Part shown: positions 42,311 through 51,289 of the stretch, piece after piece
Layout: each line of letters begins with the position of its first letter
Position numbering within the stretch: position 1 is the first letter of the stretch
DNA from: a virus
DNA length: 64,000 bases
Virus record (IMG/VR): IMGVR_UViG_3300021511_000003
Span: 62,001-126,000 of that record
Strand: one strand, 5' to 3'
Notes under the pieces: generated by a model
Databases searched by the model: none
Told to the model about the DNA's origin: nothing
Seen by the model: the letters and a program-made list of their open reading frames with translations, nothing else
Position numbers and translations under genes: made by a program

Positions 42311-42458
42311 ATAATATTCCTTTATTCCAAGGTACTTTATTATTTTTTACATTTGGACATGATTGCCAATTTTTACTACAACACCAATTACCATTTTGAA
42401 ATTTAATGATTGCCTCTTTACCACAACCATAATCACACAAGTGTTTATTTTTATCCAT
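42300..42458 (-). CDS. 52-aa mini ORF, truncated HNH family member
   Basis: Product MDKNKHLCDYGCGKEAIIKF...NWCCSKN...VPWNKG: zinc knuckle and the first NUMOD3 motif only; everything after is lost. The start lies inside the end of the 240-aa gene and the stop inside the start of ruvC, so translation would be coupled on both sides. Third such remnant in the window. Confidence 0.65.
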   Translation of the reverse strand: MDKNKHLCDYGCGKEAIIKFQNGNWCCSKNWQSCPNVKNNKVPWNKGILYER

Positions 42459-43173
42459 GATCAATACGAATATTGGGAATAAACAATCTTTCTAACTTTT
42501 CAATCGTTTCAGCCTTCAATGTTTTTCCTTCATCGAATATTTCGGACTCCAATGGAATTTCCCCAAATGGAGTTCTAAGATTTCCCCCGCCGTATCTTTT
42601 TCTAATACGACCAAGAGAAACCATAATATCTGCCAATGCTAGATTTAAAAAATGTATATGAAGATCGTTCGGAATTTCACTAAAATCTTCTGACGACATT
42701 CTTTCATATTCAACTGTACACTTTTGTAATTCATTAAATGGGTACGGAGAAATACGAATTATATTTGGATGTTGAAATTCAAACGTATGATCCCATGACG
42801 AAAACATTTTTGTGCTAATTGATTCGTGAACTCTTAAAGCCATTTCACCAAGTTCATGATACGAGAACACTCCCATGGGTGGGTGTCCAAGTGCATACAA
42901 TTCACCTTGATCGAAATAAATATCGATTACATTAAGTATTTCCCTTCCATCCGGTTCATTTAAATAAAATTCATTTGTTCTGCCAGGAACTCTATTTGCT
43001 TCAAGTTGAACATTAAGTGACATTTTTTTTACATCTGGTACATAATATGACCACTCTCGTATTGTTTCTTCTTTTACATATTCAAGTATATCTTCATCAG
43101 ACCACTCTAAATGCATAAACGGAAACCCAAGATTTTTTTTAATATAATTTAATACTCGAGAATCATTTAACAT
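42451..43173 (-). CDS. Putative neck / head-tail connector protein
   Basis: 240 aa. The start LGFPFMHLEWSDEDILEYVKEETIREWSYYVPD resembles connector or neck proteins of large phages (DDEI.E.IK.....FS.YVP), then beta-rich blocks and a helical end. Not certain; no head or portal gene is in the window to support it. Confidence 0.5.
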   Translation of the reverse strand: MLNDSRVLNYIKKNLGFPFMHLEWSDEDILEYVKEETIREWSYYVPDVKKMSLNVQLEANRVPGRTNEFYLNEPDGREILNVIDIYFDQGELYALGHPPMGVFSYHELGEMALRVHESISTKMFSSWDHTFEFQHPNIIRISPYPFNELQKCTVEYERMSSEDFSEIPNDLHIHFLNLALADIMVSLGRIRKRYGGGNLRTPFGEIPLESEIFDEGKTLKAETIEKLERLFIPNIRIDHG

Positions 43174-43192
43174 AATATTTTACCTCATATAA

Positions 43193-44080
43193 TTAACAAA
43201 CTTTATGGGCTAATTTTCCAGTAGAACATTCATCTCTATGACCGTACTTATAATGACACTTTTTACATACAGACCATGCTAAATCAGGATCAAGTGCAAA
43301 AAATGGTTCAAGTTTTTGTGGTCTTTCATGATGAACATGTTCTGCTTTTTTACCACAATATTGACATTTATAATTATCTCTTTTTAAAACAAATTCTCTG
43401 AAAGTTTGATATTCTGCTTGTGTATATAGTTTGTTGTCTATTTTAAATGGATCGCTATATAAATTAAATAAAGGGCACTCATTTTTACACTTATCAGAAC
43501 AATAAAAATAACTACCACCAGACCCAAATTCATTTTCTAATGCCCTAACTCGTTCATATAATTGGGTGTATGAAGGAGTAAACCAACCACCTTGTTCTTT
43601 TGAATTTGGGCAATTATGGTTTTTACATCTAACTTTGAACTCGTTGTTTTTTATTTTAATATCTTCTACCGTACAAAAAAAATTATGATTTTTTATCCAA
43701 TCAATCTTTATTTGAATTGATTTTTTATAGTTATCAACACCATATTTTTTAATACAAGTATTTTTAAAATTATTCTTAAATTTTTCAACTTTACTTACAT
43801 TATCGACACCATATCTTTCAATACATGTTTTTTTTATTTTTTCTTTATTTTCTTTTGTTTTATTTGGGTGATCAACACCATATTTTTTAATACATGTTTG
43901 TTTCGTTTTTTCTTTTATTTTTGATACTTTATTGGGATTATCAACACCATATTTTTTAATACAAGTGTTTTTAAAATTATTTTTAACAGCTTCACATTGA
44001 AAGTGATTCTTACTACAACACCATTTACCATTTTTAAATTGATGATTTGCTTCTTGACCACAACCATATTCACATATCAT
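43193..44080 (-). CDS. HNH homing endonuclease with CIKKYGVDN repeats
   Basis: 295 aa. Zinc knuckle CEYGCGQEANHQFKNGKWCC, then five repeats around TCIKKYGVDNPNK (a phage DNA-binding repeat), a middle Cys domain and the family nuclease YKCQYCGKKAEHVHHERPQK. The repeat type is different from the NUMOD3 repeats in the 337-aa member while both ends match, so the DNA-recognition middle has been swapped. Confidence 0.87.
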   Translation of the reverse strand: MICEYGCGQEANHQFKNGKWCCSKNHFQCEAVKNNFKNTCIKKYGVDNPNKVSKIKEKTKQTCIKKYGVDHPNKTKENKEKIKKTCIERYGVDNVSKVEKFKNNFKNTCIKKYGVDNYKKSIQIKIDWIKNHNFFCTVEDIKIKNNEFKVRCKNHNCPNSKEQGGWFTPSYTQLYERVRALENEFGSGGSYFYCSDKCKNECPLFNLYSDPFKIDNKLYTQAEYQTFREFVLKRDNYKCQYCGKKAEHVHHERPQKLEPFFALDPDLAWSVCKKCHYKYGHRDECSTGKLAHKVC

Positions 44081-44103
44081 AAAGCATCCTCATCATATTT
44101 ATT

Positions 44104-44116
44104 TTTTGTTCTAAAA
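44104..44116 (-). promoter_or_regulatory. AACA-type phage promoter element (HNH/connector operon)
   Basis: Minus strand TTTTAGAACAAAA, then AA at the predicted start. It is 24 bases before the HNH gene, so that gene probably inserted between promoter and the connector gene. Confidence 0.55.
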
Positions 44117-44134
44117 TAAAATCATATTCTTACT

Positions 44135-45265
44135 TTATATATATAAAAAGTCGATTGAACTTCCCTCCAAAAATACATTATTTTTTTCAAGAGCTTTTTT
44201 CATAGATTCTAAAGGAAATATTTCACGATCACTTGTAAAATATTTTTCAACTATTTCTCGTTTATCAATCATTTCTGTTTTAACTGGATTTTCGAGTGCT
44301 CTTGATATCAATTCAAATGATACTAATCGTAAATTATTAGATATTGTCTTGTGAGTTACTTCCGCATCAACTATGTTTTTTAGTTTTTTATTTACTATAC
44401 TTGTTGGTACAGGATCTATTAATGGTCTGTTGTTTTCTATTTTTTCATAAATTTCATCCATATTACCAGTCATTGCAATTAACTGATCGAATACTTTAAT
44501 GAAAGTAACAGGTCCAATTCCATTCACACCACTGACATCATCGCCTGGATCGCCAATTACAGCCATTGATAACGGCAAAAAATTATCTGGTATATTAACT
44601 GGTTTCTTTAAAAATGTTTCCATTACTTTTCCAGATTTTAAAATTTTCTTATGTTTACCAGCTTTGGAATATATAAAAACATTATCTTTTAGACATTGCC
44701 ATAAATCATGATCATTCGAATATACTATATTTCCGACTCCATCACCACTCTTTACAAAATTTCGTGTAGTTATATAATAAGGAACAAAATCAGCTTCAAG
44801 GTTTGGAATCCTTACAACTTTAACGCTTGGCATTTTATTACATGCTTTTTCAACTAATTGGTAATTTGCATGTAAGACGCTAAAAAATAAATCACGATCT
44901 ACTTTATCTAAACCGTAAAGATCATCAATACGTCTTGACATCTTGTATCTTTTATCAATATTTTTATGATATAACGATTGTCCTGTTTCAAAAAAGACTA
45001 TAAAATTGATATTAATTCCTCTCTTAACACCATATATTTTGTGAAAAGAAAGGAATGATATCAATGACGAAAACACGGACGTATCCAAGAATTTAGATTG
45101 TTTAGACGCCTCGACTATATTTACAATAGCATGTTCCATATATAAAGATTGCATTACATTCTTTAAATCCATAAATATATTAAGAGTCTTATAATTTCCA
45201 TATGATGCAATTTCGTCAAGAATTGCATAGGTTGGATAATAACTAAGTAAAGAACTTGGGTGCAT
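44135..45265 (-). CDS. FEN-type 5'-3' exonuclease (T4 RNase H-like)
   Basis: 376 aa. The helix-hairpin-helix block GDPGDDVSGVNGIGPVTFIKVFDQL and YSNDHDLWQCL with its acidic residue mark the 5'-nuclease family. It removes RNA primers and flaps. Nearest relatives by layout are T4 rnh and T5 D15. Last gene of the replication operon. Confidence 0.82.
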   Translation of the reverse strand: MHPSSLLSYYPTYAILDEIASYGNYKTLNIFMDLKNVMQSLYMEHAIVNIVEASKQSKFLDTSVFSSLISFLSFHKIYGVKRGININFIVFFETGQSLYHKNIDKRYKMSRRIDDLYGLDKVDRDLFFSVLHANYQLVEKACNKMPSVKVVRIPNLEADFVPYYITTRNFVKSGDGVGNIVYSNDHDLWQCLKDNVFIYSKAGKHKKILKSGKVMETFLKKPVNIPDNFLPLSMAVIGDPGDDVSGVNGIGPVTFIKVFDQLIAMTGNMDEIYEKIENNRPLIDPVPTSIVNKKLKNIVDAEVTHKTISNNLRLVSFELISRALENPVKTEMIDKREIVEKYFTSDREIFPLESMKKALEKNNVFLEGSSIDFLYI

Positions 45266-45376
45266 TTGGATATATCCTTTTATTTATTACTATTATATCA
45301 TGAACTTTTTTAAGCTGACATCATAAAATCTTCTGAACGAATTCTATTTGTAGCTGTAAACTAATATTATTATATA

Positions 45377-46132
45377 TTATTCATCTTTTACTAACGAAGA
45401 TCTTGTAAAAATTATCAATTCACAGTCACCAAGATTCGTTGTAAATGTATTCAATGAAACATCTTGATTTGAATCTTTATACATTTTGAAATTAATATTA
45501 TCATCATGTTCAATTTGAAATGGTATTACACCAAGATTTGCTGAACATTTTTCAAAAACAACATTAGTTGAAATACCTTCTGCAACTTTTGCAAATTGAT
45601 CCTTTGCCTGTGTTCCAGCTTTAATATTAGCCTCTTCACCATCAAGTTCAACCTGAATAGCTTTAATGTTAAAACTTTGTGTAATGATTTTAACTCTATC
45701 AGTAATCATAGTTTCTAATTCATGTTCAAGAATTAAACTATCATCATCTAAATTAAAAACGGCAACCAATTCATCTTCACTCATAAATTTATTATCAATA
45801 AACTGATAAGCTGGACTCATGAATTTTAATTCAGTGAACTGATCTGAAAAGATAAAATATTGGGTACCTTCTGTATTTATTTCAAGATTTACATCTTGAC
45901 CAATAAACATTTTAAATAGATCAAGTTTCTTTTTAATATCTGAAATTGACATTGTTACAGCATCCGTTAAAATGGGAGTTAAATCAATCTGAAAAATAGA
46001 TGTTTTATCATTGCTCCTTTGCCGAATTATACCATTTTTAATATCAATGTCATTACATTCTTCTTTAAGATTAGTAATACATCTCAAAAAGTCACTGAAC
46101 TCTTCTGCATTTAAACTGAAATTTTCACTCAT
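45377..46132 (-). CDS. DNA sliding clamp (gp45/PCNA-like)
   Basis: 251 aa, two similar beta-rich halves joined by a linker (near EDELVAVFNLDDDS), and acidic overall. Size and position with the clamp loader fit a T4 gp45-like processivity clamp. No sharp motif exists for this family; context carries much of the weight. Confidence 0.72.
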   Translation of the reverse strand: MSENFSLNAEEFSDFLRCITNLKEECNDIDIKNGIIRQRSNDKTSIFQIDLTPILTDAVTMSISDIKKKLDLFKMFIGQDVNLEINTEGTQYFIFSDQFTELKFMSPAYQFIDNKFMSEDELVAVFNLDDDSLILEHELETMITDRVKIITQSFNIKAIQVELDGEEANIKAGTQAKDQFAKVAEGISTNVVFEKCSANLGVIPFQIEHDDNINFKMYKDSNQDVSLNTFTTNLGDCELIIFTRSSLVKDE

Positions 46133-46135
46133 TTA

Positions 46136-46321
46136 TTATTCTCCTTTTGTTTTATTCAAACTAATCAAACCTTTTTTATACATACATTTAATTGCTTTAT
46201 AAATACGTTTTTTATCCATATCTTTCGTTTTTTCACCATAAACTTTATGAATCAAAAAAAGTAAATAGACATCAGGTTTTTCAGATAGTTTTTTAAGTTT
46301 TTTTATTACTTTACCATTCAT
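46136..46321 (-). CDS. Hypothetical protein, 61 aa, possible winged helix
   Basis: Basic protein MNGKVIKKLKKLSEKP... with KRIYKAIKCMYKKGLISLNKTKGE, resembling the end of a winged-helix. Three bases before the clamp gene. Unknown. Confidence 0.6.
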   Translation of the reverse strand: MNGKVIKKLKKLSEKPDVYLLFLIHKVYGEKTKDMDKKRIYKAIKCMYKKGLISLNKTKGE

Positions 46322-46336
46322 ATAATATATCTCTTT

Positions 46337-46711
46337 CTATTTGATTTTTTTTATTGCTGTTACATATACAAATTTATCTTCCTTTACTTCTTCGGATTTA
46401 ACATGATCCAATGTAACAAAGCATCTCTCAATTCCACCAATAACTTCCATCACTCGTTCAGCAACATTTTTTGCACCTGACTCTTTTGAATTAATTGGTA
46501 TAGAAAAAATCATCATTACAGCATCTTCATCAGCGTAACTACAATTAAACATACATAAATTATTTCCCATGAGTTTATATAACTGATCTTTTGATGCAGC
46601 TTTACAAAATAATGTATAATAATCAGGATTTTCAACAGTCCCTTCGTATTTAATTCCAATCTCTAACGTGTTTTCAAAAATTTCTTTCAAACGTTCTTTT
46701 ACATGACTCAT
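46337..46711 (-). CDS. Hypothetical protein, 124 aa
   Basis: Alpha/beta protein, MSHVKERLKEIFENTLEIGIKYEG. No motif. In the replication operon between primase and clamp. Confidence 0.68.
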   Translation of the reverse strand: MSHVKERLKEIFENTLEIGIKYEGTVENPDYYTLFCKAASKDQLYKLMGNNLCMFNCSYADEDAVMMIFSIPINSKESGAKNVAERVMEVIGGIERCFVTLDHVKSEEVKEDKFVYVTAIKKIK

Positions 46712-46725
46712 ATCAGGTATCTCCC

Positions 46726-47706
46726 TTACATAACAAATTTTATAGGTATAACAGGAGTATCGTTGAAATCCTTTCCTGTTTTATTATAATAAACTGTTAA
46801 TTTATTAATAATATGTTTATTAAAATGTTTCATAGTTTTATAATATTTTCTTTTAATTCCTCTATCTGATAGTATAATTACTTCAGGTTGAAATATTTGC
46901 TCATGAAAAATTATACTTTGAATTAAAGAAAGATATTTTGATGATAATGCAGAAGCATATAAATATACATCGTTTTTAATGTTTAATGAATCATATATGT
47001 GTTCTGAAAAAATATCAAATATTCCTTCTGCTAGAACTATTTTATTTGATTGTGGAGAATTACCTGGTAATTTATAATAATCAAGAAAGTTTGTTTGCTG
47101 TATCTTTAATTTAAAAAATGACATATTATGTGTGTGATCGACATTTCTAAATATTACAGTTGAATTATTTTCTGTTAAAAAACCAACAAAATTATTTTGT
47201 AAATAATCTTTTAATTTAAATATTGTTTCAGTAATAGGAATTCTATTTATTTCAAGGAACTGTTCAACATCATATATCAACCCTTTAATATTAGTTGATG
47301 GTATACTTGAAAATTTCATTCTTTTTTTTATATATAATTCTTTTCCAACCCATCGTTTTTTATCTAATTTTGGTAGTACAATATTAATAGTTTCATTTTC
47401 TTTATCAATAAATATTTCTTTTTTCTTTTTTATTTCATCAAATTGTTTTCTACTAACAAATGTTTCAGAAATATCATGCCCCTCTAATCGTTTTAAAAAT
47501 TTTCTAAGAGTACCATGTTCTTCACAATTAGCATGAAAACAATGGAATATAGGGGCTTCTAAAGAAATATACATATGATAATGATTTTTTGTCTTTTGAT
47601 ATTCACACCAAGGGCACTTTGTAATTATATTCTTTGCTGATACTTTTGTATAACCTAATCTATCTTTGAGATACTCAACAAAATTGTCTTGATATATACC
47701 AATCAT
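46726..47706 (-). CDS. DNA primase (DnaG/gp61-like)
   Basis: 326 aa. Zinc site CPWCEYQ...HCFHANCEEHG near residue 30-60, then Toprim elements IVLAEGIFDIF (Glu) and VIILSDRG (Asp). It would make RNA primers for lagging-strand synthesis. Overlaps the next gene upstream by ATGA. Confidence 0.82.
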   Translation of the reverse strand: MIGIYQDNFVEYLKDRLGYTKVSAKNIITKCPWCEYQKTKNHYHMYISLEAPIFHCFHANCEEHGTLRKFLKRLEGHDISETFVSRKQFDEIKKKKEIFIDKENETINIVLPKLDKKRWVGKELYIKKRMKFSSIPSTNIKGLIYDVEQFLEINRIPITETIFKLKDYLQNNFVGFLTENNSTVIFRNVDHTHNMSFFKLKIQQTNFLDYYKLPGNSPQSNKIVLAEGIFDIFSEHIYDSLNIKNDVYLYASALSSKYLSLIQSIIFHEQIFQPEVIILSDRGIKRKYYKTMKHFNKHIINKLTVYYNKTGKDFNDTPVIPIKFVM

Positions 47707-48032
47707 AAAATATACTTTGCTTTTGATAAATCACCACCTCTTAGATGTGTGATCCAATCAACAAGTCCTTTTTGATTACAAAGTGAACAACCAAATCCAT
47801 TACAACTACGGCATACAAATTCTCCATTAATTTTTTTAAAACCTGTGTAACCAATACCACCACAGTATACACAATAATTAAGAGAATGTTTATTTGAGAT
47901 ACCAGTTCCTCCGCAGTGACCACATTTTTTAATATTACATTTTTTAAATTCTTCAGGAAATAAATTTTCAAAATCTTTTACTATTTTAAATATTCTATTG
48001 ACTCTTGATAGTTGTTTATAAGTTTCTGTCAT
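47703..48032 (-). CDS. DnaJ-like zinc-finger protein
   Basis: 109 aa. Four Cys pairs (CGHCGGTG, CVYCGGIG, CRSCNGFG, CSLC) in the CxxCxGxG style of the DnaJ zinc region, with no J domain. ATGA overlaps with the clamp loader and the primase show tight coupling. It might help primase or helicase loading; unproven. Confidence 0.75.
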   Translation of the reverse strand: MTETYKQLSRVNRIFKIVKDFENLFPEEFKKCNIKKCGHCGGTGISNKHSLNYCVYCGGIGYTGFKKINGEFVCRSCNGFGCSLCNQKGLVDWITHLRGGDLSKAKYIL

Positions 48033-49018
48033 TTTGATGTCATAGCTTTCTTATATGCTTGTAATGATTTAAAAATATCAAAAACCATCGCCATAAAATG
48101 CATATGGGGTATTAAACACCCTTGATGACTATTTGAATATTTATTAATAATTATCTTTGCGGGTGCAGGAATTTTATTCATAAAAAATAATTCTGTATAA
48201 ACATTTCTATATTCAAGATCTTGTGCAGATAATACATCAATTACTTTATTAATAATTGGACCTATTTTATTATCTTCACCCTTTGTAATACAACTAATAA
48301 TCTCAACAATATATGAAATTAAAACTCTCTCATTTGTTATAACTGAATCTTTATCAACAATTAATTTACCATTCCAAGAACTACGTTGAAGAATATTAAT
48401 AATTCTTCTCACATCAGGATATAATTGATTAATAATAAAGGTAATATCTTTTTTATCATATTCAACTTTTTCAGTTTTTAAAACTATTTCACAATAATCA
48501 TGAACAAAATCTTTAGGAATTTGTTGAAATATATAAGGAGTAAATCTACTTTGTACTGGATCTGGGATTTTTGAAACATAATTACAAGTCCAAATAAATC
48601 TTCCATATGCTTTATGATATTTTTCAATAATACCTCTCCAAGAATCATAAGCATCACCTGTAATATTATCAGCCTCATCCATAAATACTATTTTATATCG
48701 ATCACCGCCAGCTGGGGGATGTTTTAAAAATGGTTCCACAACTTGATCAACAAAGTTAATACTTCTTTCCTTTTTTGAAGAACCATTTGCCATTAATAAA
48801 TTATCACTTTTATTTTGAAGTACTCCATTTTTCGAACAAAGAATTAATGCAAGAGTTGTTTTTCCACCACCAGGAGGACCTGAAAATAATAAATTCGGTA
48901 ACATATTTTTTGTAATAATTCTTTCAAAATCTTGAGAATATCTTTCGGGAAGACTAACATCTTTTAAAGTTGCCGGTCTATATTTTTCTACCCACATACT
49001 CGATAGTATATCACTCAT
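48029..49018 (-). CDS. Clamp loader ATPase (gp44/RFC small-subunit-like)
   Basis: 329 aa, AAA+ ATPase. WVEKYRPATLKDVSLPE box, Walker A SGPPGGGKTT, Walker B IVFMDEADN, and arginine finger in PVQSRFTPY. Loads the sliding clamp. The small partner (gp62 in T4) is not recognised; the 131-aa or 124-aa protein could be it. Confidence 0.9.
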   Translation of the reverse strand: MSDILSSMWVEKYRPATLKDVSLPERYSQDFERIITKNMLPNLLFSGPPGGGKTTLALILCSKNGVLQNKSDNLLMANGSSKKERSINFVDQVVEPFLKHPPAGGDRYKIVFMDEADNITGDAYDSWRGIIEKYHKAYGRFIWTCNYVSKIPDPVQSRFTPYIFQQIPKDFVHDYCEIVLKTEKVEYDKKDITFIINQLYPDVRRIINILQRSSWNGKLIVDKDSVITNERVLISYIVEIISCITKGEDNKIGPIINKVIDVLSAQDLEYRNVYTELFFMNKIPAPAKIIINKYSNSHQGCLIPHMHFMAMVFDIFKSLQAYKKAMTSK

Positions 49019-49029
49019 TTATATCTCCT

Positions 49030-49425
49030 TTAACATTTATATGCGTTATCACTATTCAATAACATCTGAGTATAAAATTGATTTTGTATTAATTCATTAG
49101 ATATTTTTTCAATTTTAGTTTTCTCTATAAGTTTAAATGCTTTATCTCCTAATATACATTCATTATTTGCATTAAAAATAAATGATTCCATTACATCTAC
49201 ATCCCTGTTAATTTCACTAAGTATTAATGCTAGATTAGCTGCTTTATCTGGTTTAATAGTAGCCTGAAATGAAACAGCTAAGTTTTCTTCTTTCGTACTT
49301 GCAAATAAGATCATTTCTTCAACATAAAAAATATGTTCATTACATCTTTCTTTTGATGGGTAATCAGTAAAAATTTTCAAGCCATATTCATTCATTTTAT
49401 ATTTAATCTTTTCAACAAATGTCAT
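49030..49425 (-). CDS. Hypothetical protein, 131 aa
   Basis: ATG 49425 is chosen because GAGGAG precedes it and a promoter element lies upstream; the in-frame GTG or earlier start at 49485 would lie over that promoter. Product begins MTFVEKIKYKMNEYGLK. Candidate clamp-loader partner by position only. Confidence 0.7.
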   Translation of the reverse strand: MTFVEKIKYKMNEYGLKIFTDYPSKERCNEHIFYVEEMILFASTKEENLAVSFQATIKPDKAANLALILSEINRDVDVMESFIFNANNECILGDKAFKLIEKTKIEKISNELIQNQFYTQMLLNSDNAYKC

Positions 49426-49453
49426 ATAATACTCCTCTAAAATGTTATTTAAT

Positions 49454-49468
49454 ATTATGTTCCTAATA
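49454..49468 (-). promoter_or_regulatory. AACA-type phage promoter element (clamp loader operon)
   Basis: Minus strand TATTAGGAACATAAT, then TA at the predicted start, 29 bases before the 131-aa gene. Confidence 0.55.
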
Positions 49469-49494
49469 GTGAATAATTCATCCAATAAAAAATA

Positions 49495-49698
49495 TCATTT
49501 TTTTGGAATATGAGTAGCTCTGGAACAAGGATAACCTAAATCCTTGAACCAGAACCATTCACAACTCGGATATATTGAAAAACTACAACAAAGTTTATTA
49601 TCGTATATTCGCTTGAAAATATATTCACACCCTTTGCATTCTTTAACAATTTCTTCAAAGTCGTTACAAGTGAATTTACACACAATATTTATCCTCAC
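49495..49698 (-). CDS. Small Cys-rich protein, 67 aa
   Basis: Seven Cys in CKFTCN, ECKGCEY, LCCSFS, PSCEW and YPCSRA. GTG start, either at 49698 or five codons later; no ATG near. Could bind zinc or an iron-sulfur cluster. Downstream of the helicase gene. Confidence 0.55.
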   Translation of the reverse strand: MRINIVCKFTCNDFEEIVKECKGCEYIFKRIYDNKLCCSFSIYPSCEWFWFKDLGYPCSRATHIPKK

Positions 49699-49710
49699 TT
49701 GGGTTCCTGT

Positions 49711-50967
49711 CTACCCATAATAGTTATATATAATAAATAATTTTTTACTTGATCTTGTTATTGCAGTATAAAGCCATCGAGCATAATATTCGTCATCCCA
49801 ATAATTAGATCTTTGTTCAAATACAATTACTTTTTCCCATTCAGATCCTTGTGATTTATGCACACTCATGGTGTAACCATAATCGAAAAAGTCAACTCGG
49901 GAAGCTCCTTTTGCTGCTGCATATTTTTGCTGTTGTTTTAAATGTTTGGTACCATCATACATGGTATATGTTACCTCACCAAAACATTTAGGAGACACCA
50001 TACATTCAATAGGATCAGGGTCTCCTAAATCAATTGTCATTCGATATAAACCATAATTTTCAGGCATTAACCATTGAATTGTACCTATCTGCCCATTCAT
50101 AATTTTTATATCATGATTATTTACAAGGCATACAATTCGCTCACCCGGATATGGAATTTTATTTTTTGAATATTTAAGTTTCCTTCGTATCTTATTGTTT
50201 AGATTACATCTTGTTGTATTAAACCCACATAAAGTAATCAAATTATCATCAAATATAACTTTATTTTCCCAAATTTCTTTACAGTGTTTATTATTCCAGT
50301 TCAGTCTGAATACATCTTTGGAGAAAAACTTGTTGTTTTGTGGTATATACCCTTCTTCTCTAACTATTTTAGATAATGCGATTATAGGTGAATTCATTGC
50401 CTGTCTATGAATTTCAGTTAATTGAAAATCTGTATGTGTCAATAAATTGAATTGATCGCCAACAGGCGGTAATTGCCCATGATCACCAACTCCTATGATT
50501 GGTTTGTTAAATTTATTCAGATCGTCCCATATTTGTTTTGAAACCATTGATGCTTCATCAATTATAATAATATCAATATAAACTTCATCTTTATTTTTTA
50601 ATTCCCATCCTATTATAACATGTGTTTTTAAGTCGGGATCATATCTAGTTTTTGCTTTATATATCAACCCATGAATAGTTCCTATATAATCTTTTGGATA
50701 TATAACATTAGCATTTTCTAATTTTCTCTGTAAAACAGATGATGCTTTACCAGTAAAGGTTACAAAAGAAACATTAACACATGGAAAATATTTATTTATT
50801 TCTTTTCTTAATTCACATAATAAAGTTGTTTTACCAGTACCTGCAAATCCACCAACTGTTAAAACAAATGGATTACAGAAAAATGAAGTCTTACGACTCA
50901 TCCCATTGGATTCCAATTGACTTATTATAGCATCAACTATCTTTTGTTGTTCCAGTGTTAATTCCAA
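49711..50967 (-). CDS. dda: Dda-like SF1 DNA helicase
   Basis: 418 aa, TTG start after AAGGAGAT. Walker A GGFAGTGKTTLL, motif II IIIDEASM, motif III GVGDHGQLPPVGD, motif V/VI SVHKSQGSEWEKV and YTAITRSSKKL. Matches RecD-type superfamily 1B helicases such as T4 Dda, used in origin melting and recombination. The next ATG would remove the start of the helicase domain. Confidence 0.85.
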   Translation of the reverse strand: MELTLEQQKIVDAIISQLESNGMSRKTSFFCNPFVLTVGGFAGTGKTTLLCELRKEINKYFPCVNVSFVTFTGKASSVLQRKLENANVIYPKDYIGTIHGLIYKAKTRYDPDLKTHVIIGWELKNKDEVYIDIIIIDEASMVSKQIWDDLNKFNKPIIGVGDHGQLPPVGDQFNLLTHTDFQLTEIHRQAMNSPIIALSKIVREEGYIPQNNKFFSKDVFRLNWNNKHCKEIWENKVIFDDNLITLCGFNTTRCNLNNKIRRKLKYSKNKIPYPGERIVCLVNNHDIKIMNGQIGTIQWLMPENYGLYRMTIDLGDPDPIECMVSPKCFGEVTYTMYDGTKHLKQQQKYAAAKGASRVDFFDYGYTMSVHKSQGSEWEKVIVFEQRSNYWDDEYYARWLYTAITRSSKKLFIIYNYYG

Positions 50968-50987
50968 TTTTGTTTTTTATCTCCTTT

Positions 50988-51116
50988 TTAAGAAATTATT
51001 TTGCACCATCCGATTAACCATGGTATAATAAGCAATAAAATAATTATTGTAATTATAACATAAAAATAAATTCTATATTTATATCTTTCCCATAATATAG
51101 ATAATATTTTAATCAC
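50988..51116 (-). CDS. Small single-span membrane protein, 42 aa
   Basis: Frame from GTG 51116 gives MIKILSILWERYKYRIYF then a long Ile/Leu membrane span and LIGWCKIIS. The GTG lies within a GGAGGTGATT site, so a start a few codons later at a non-AUG codon is also possible. No ATG in frame. Confidence 0.4.
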   Translation of the reverse strand: MIKILSILWERYKYRIYFYVIITIIILLLIIPWLIGWCKIIS

Positions 51117-51166
51117 CTCCAATTCATTAAATTGTGTTATATTTCAATATTATGCAAAATTTTATA

Positions 51167-51179
51167 GTTTGTTCCAAAA
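51167..51179 (-). promoter_or_regulatory. AACA-type phage promoter element (helicase operon)
   Basis: Minus strand TTTTGGAACAAAC, then AA at the predicted start. Left arm of a divergent pair with 51237-51251. Confidence 0.55.
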
Positions 51180-51192
51180 ACTTTATTCAATT

Positions 51193-51206
51193 ATTAATAT
51201 ATATAG
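51193..51206. repeat. 14-mer ATTAATATATATAG, copy 4 of 4
   Basis: Exact copy at the centre of the divergent promoter region. The flanks 51167-51192 and 51216-51251 are imperfect inverted repeats (GTTTGTTCC against GGAACAAAC at the ends). Confidence 0.55.
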
Positions 51207-51216
51207 ATGGAACATA
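51201..51216 (+). promoter_or_regulatory. Possible additional AACA-type element
   Basis: Plus strand ATATAGATGGAACATA, then TA eight bases after AACA. Weaker context than the element at 51237. Confidence 0.3.
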
Positions 51217-51236
51217 TTAATAAGAATAAAATTTTA

Positions 51237-51251
51237 ACTTTAGGAACAAAC
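51237..51251 (+). promoter_or_regulatory. AACA-type phage promoter element (rightward operon)
   Basis: Plus strand ACTTTAGGAACAAAC, 38 bases before the first rightward gene. Same element as on the minus strand, now pointing right, which supports a directional promoter. Confidence 0.55.
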
Positions 51252-51289
51252 AACAGAATTCAAACATTACATGAAAAAGGAGATTTTTA

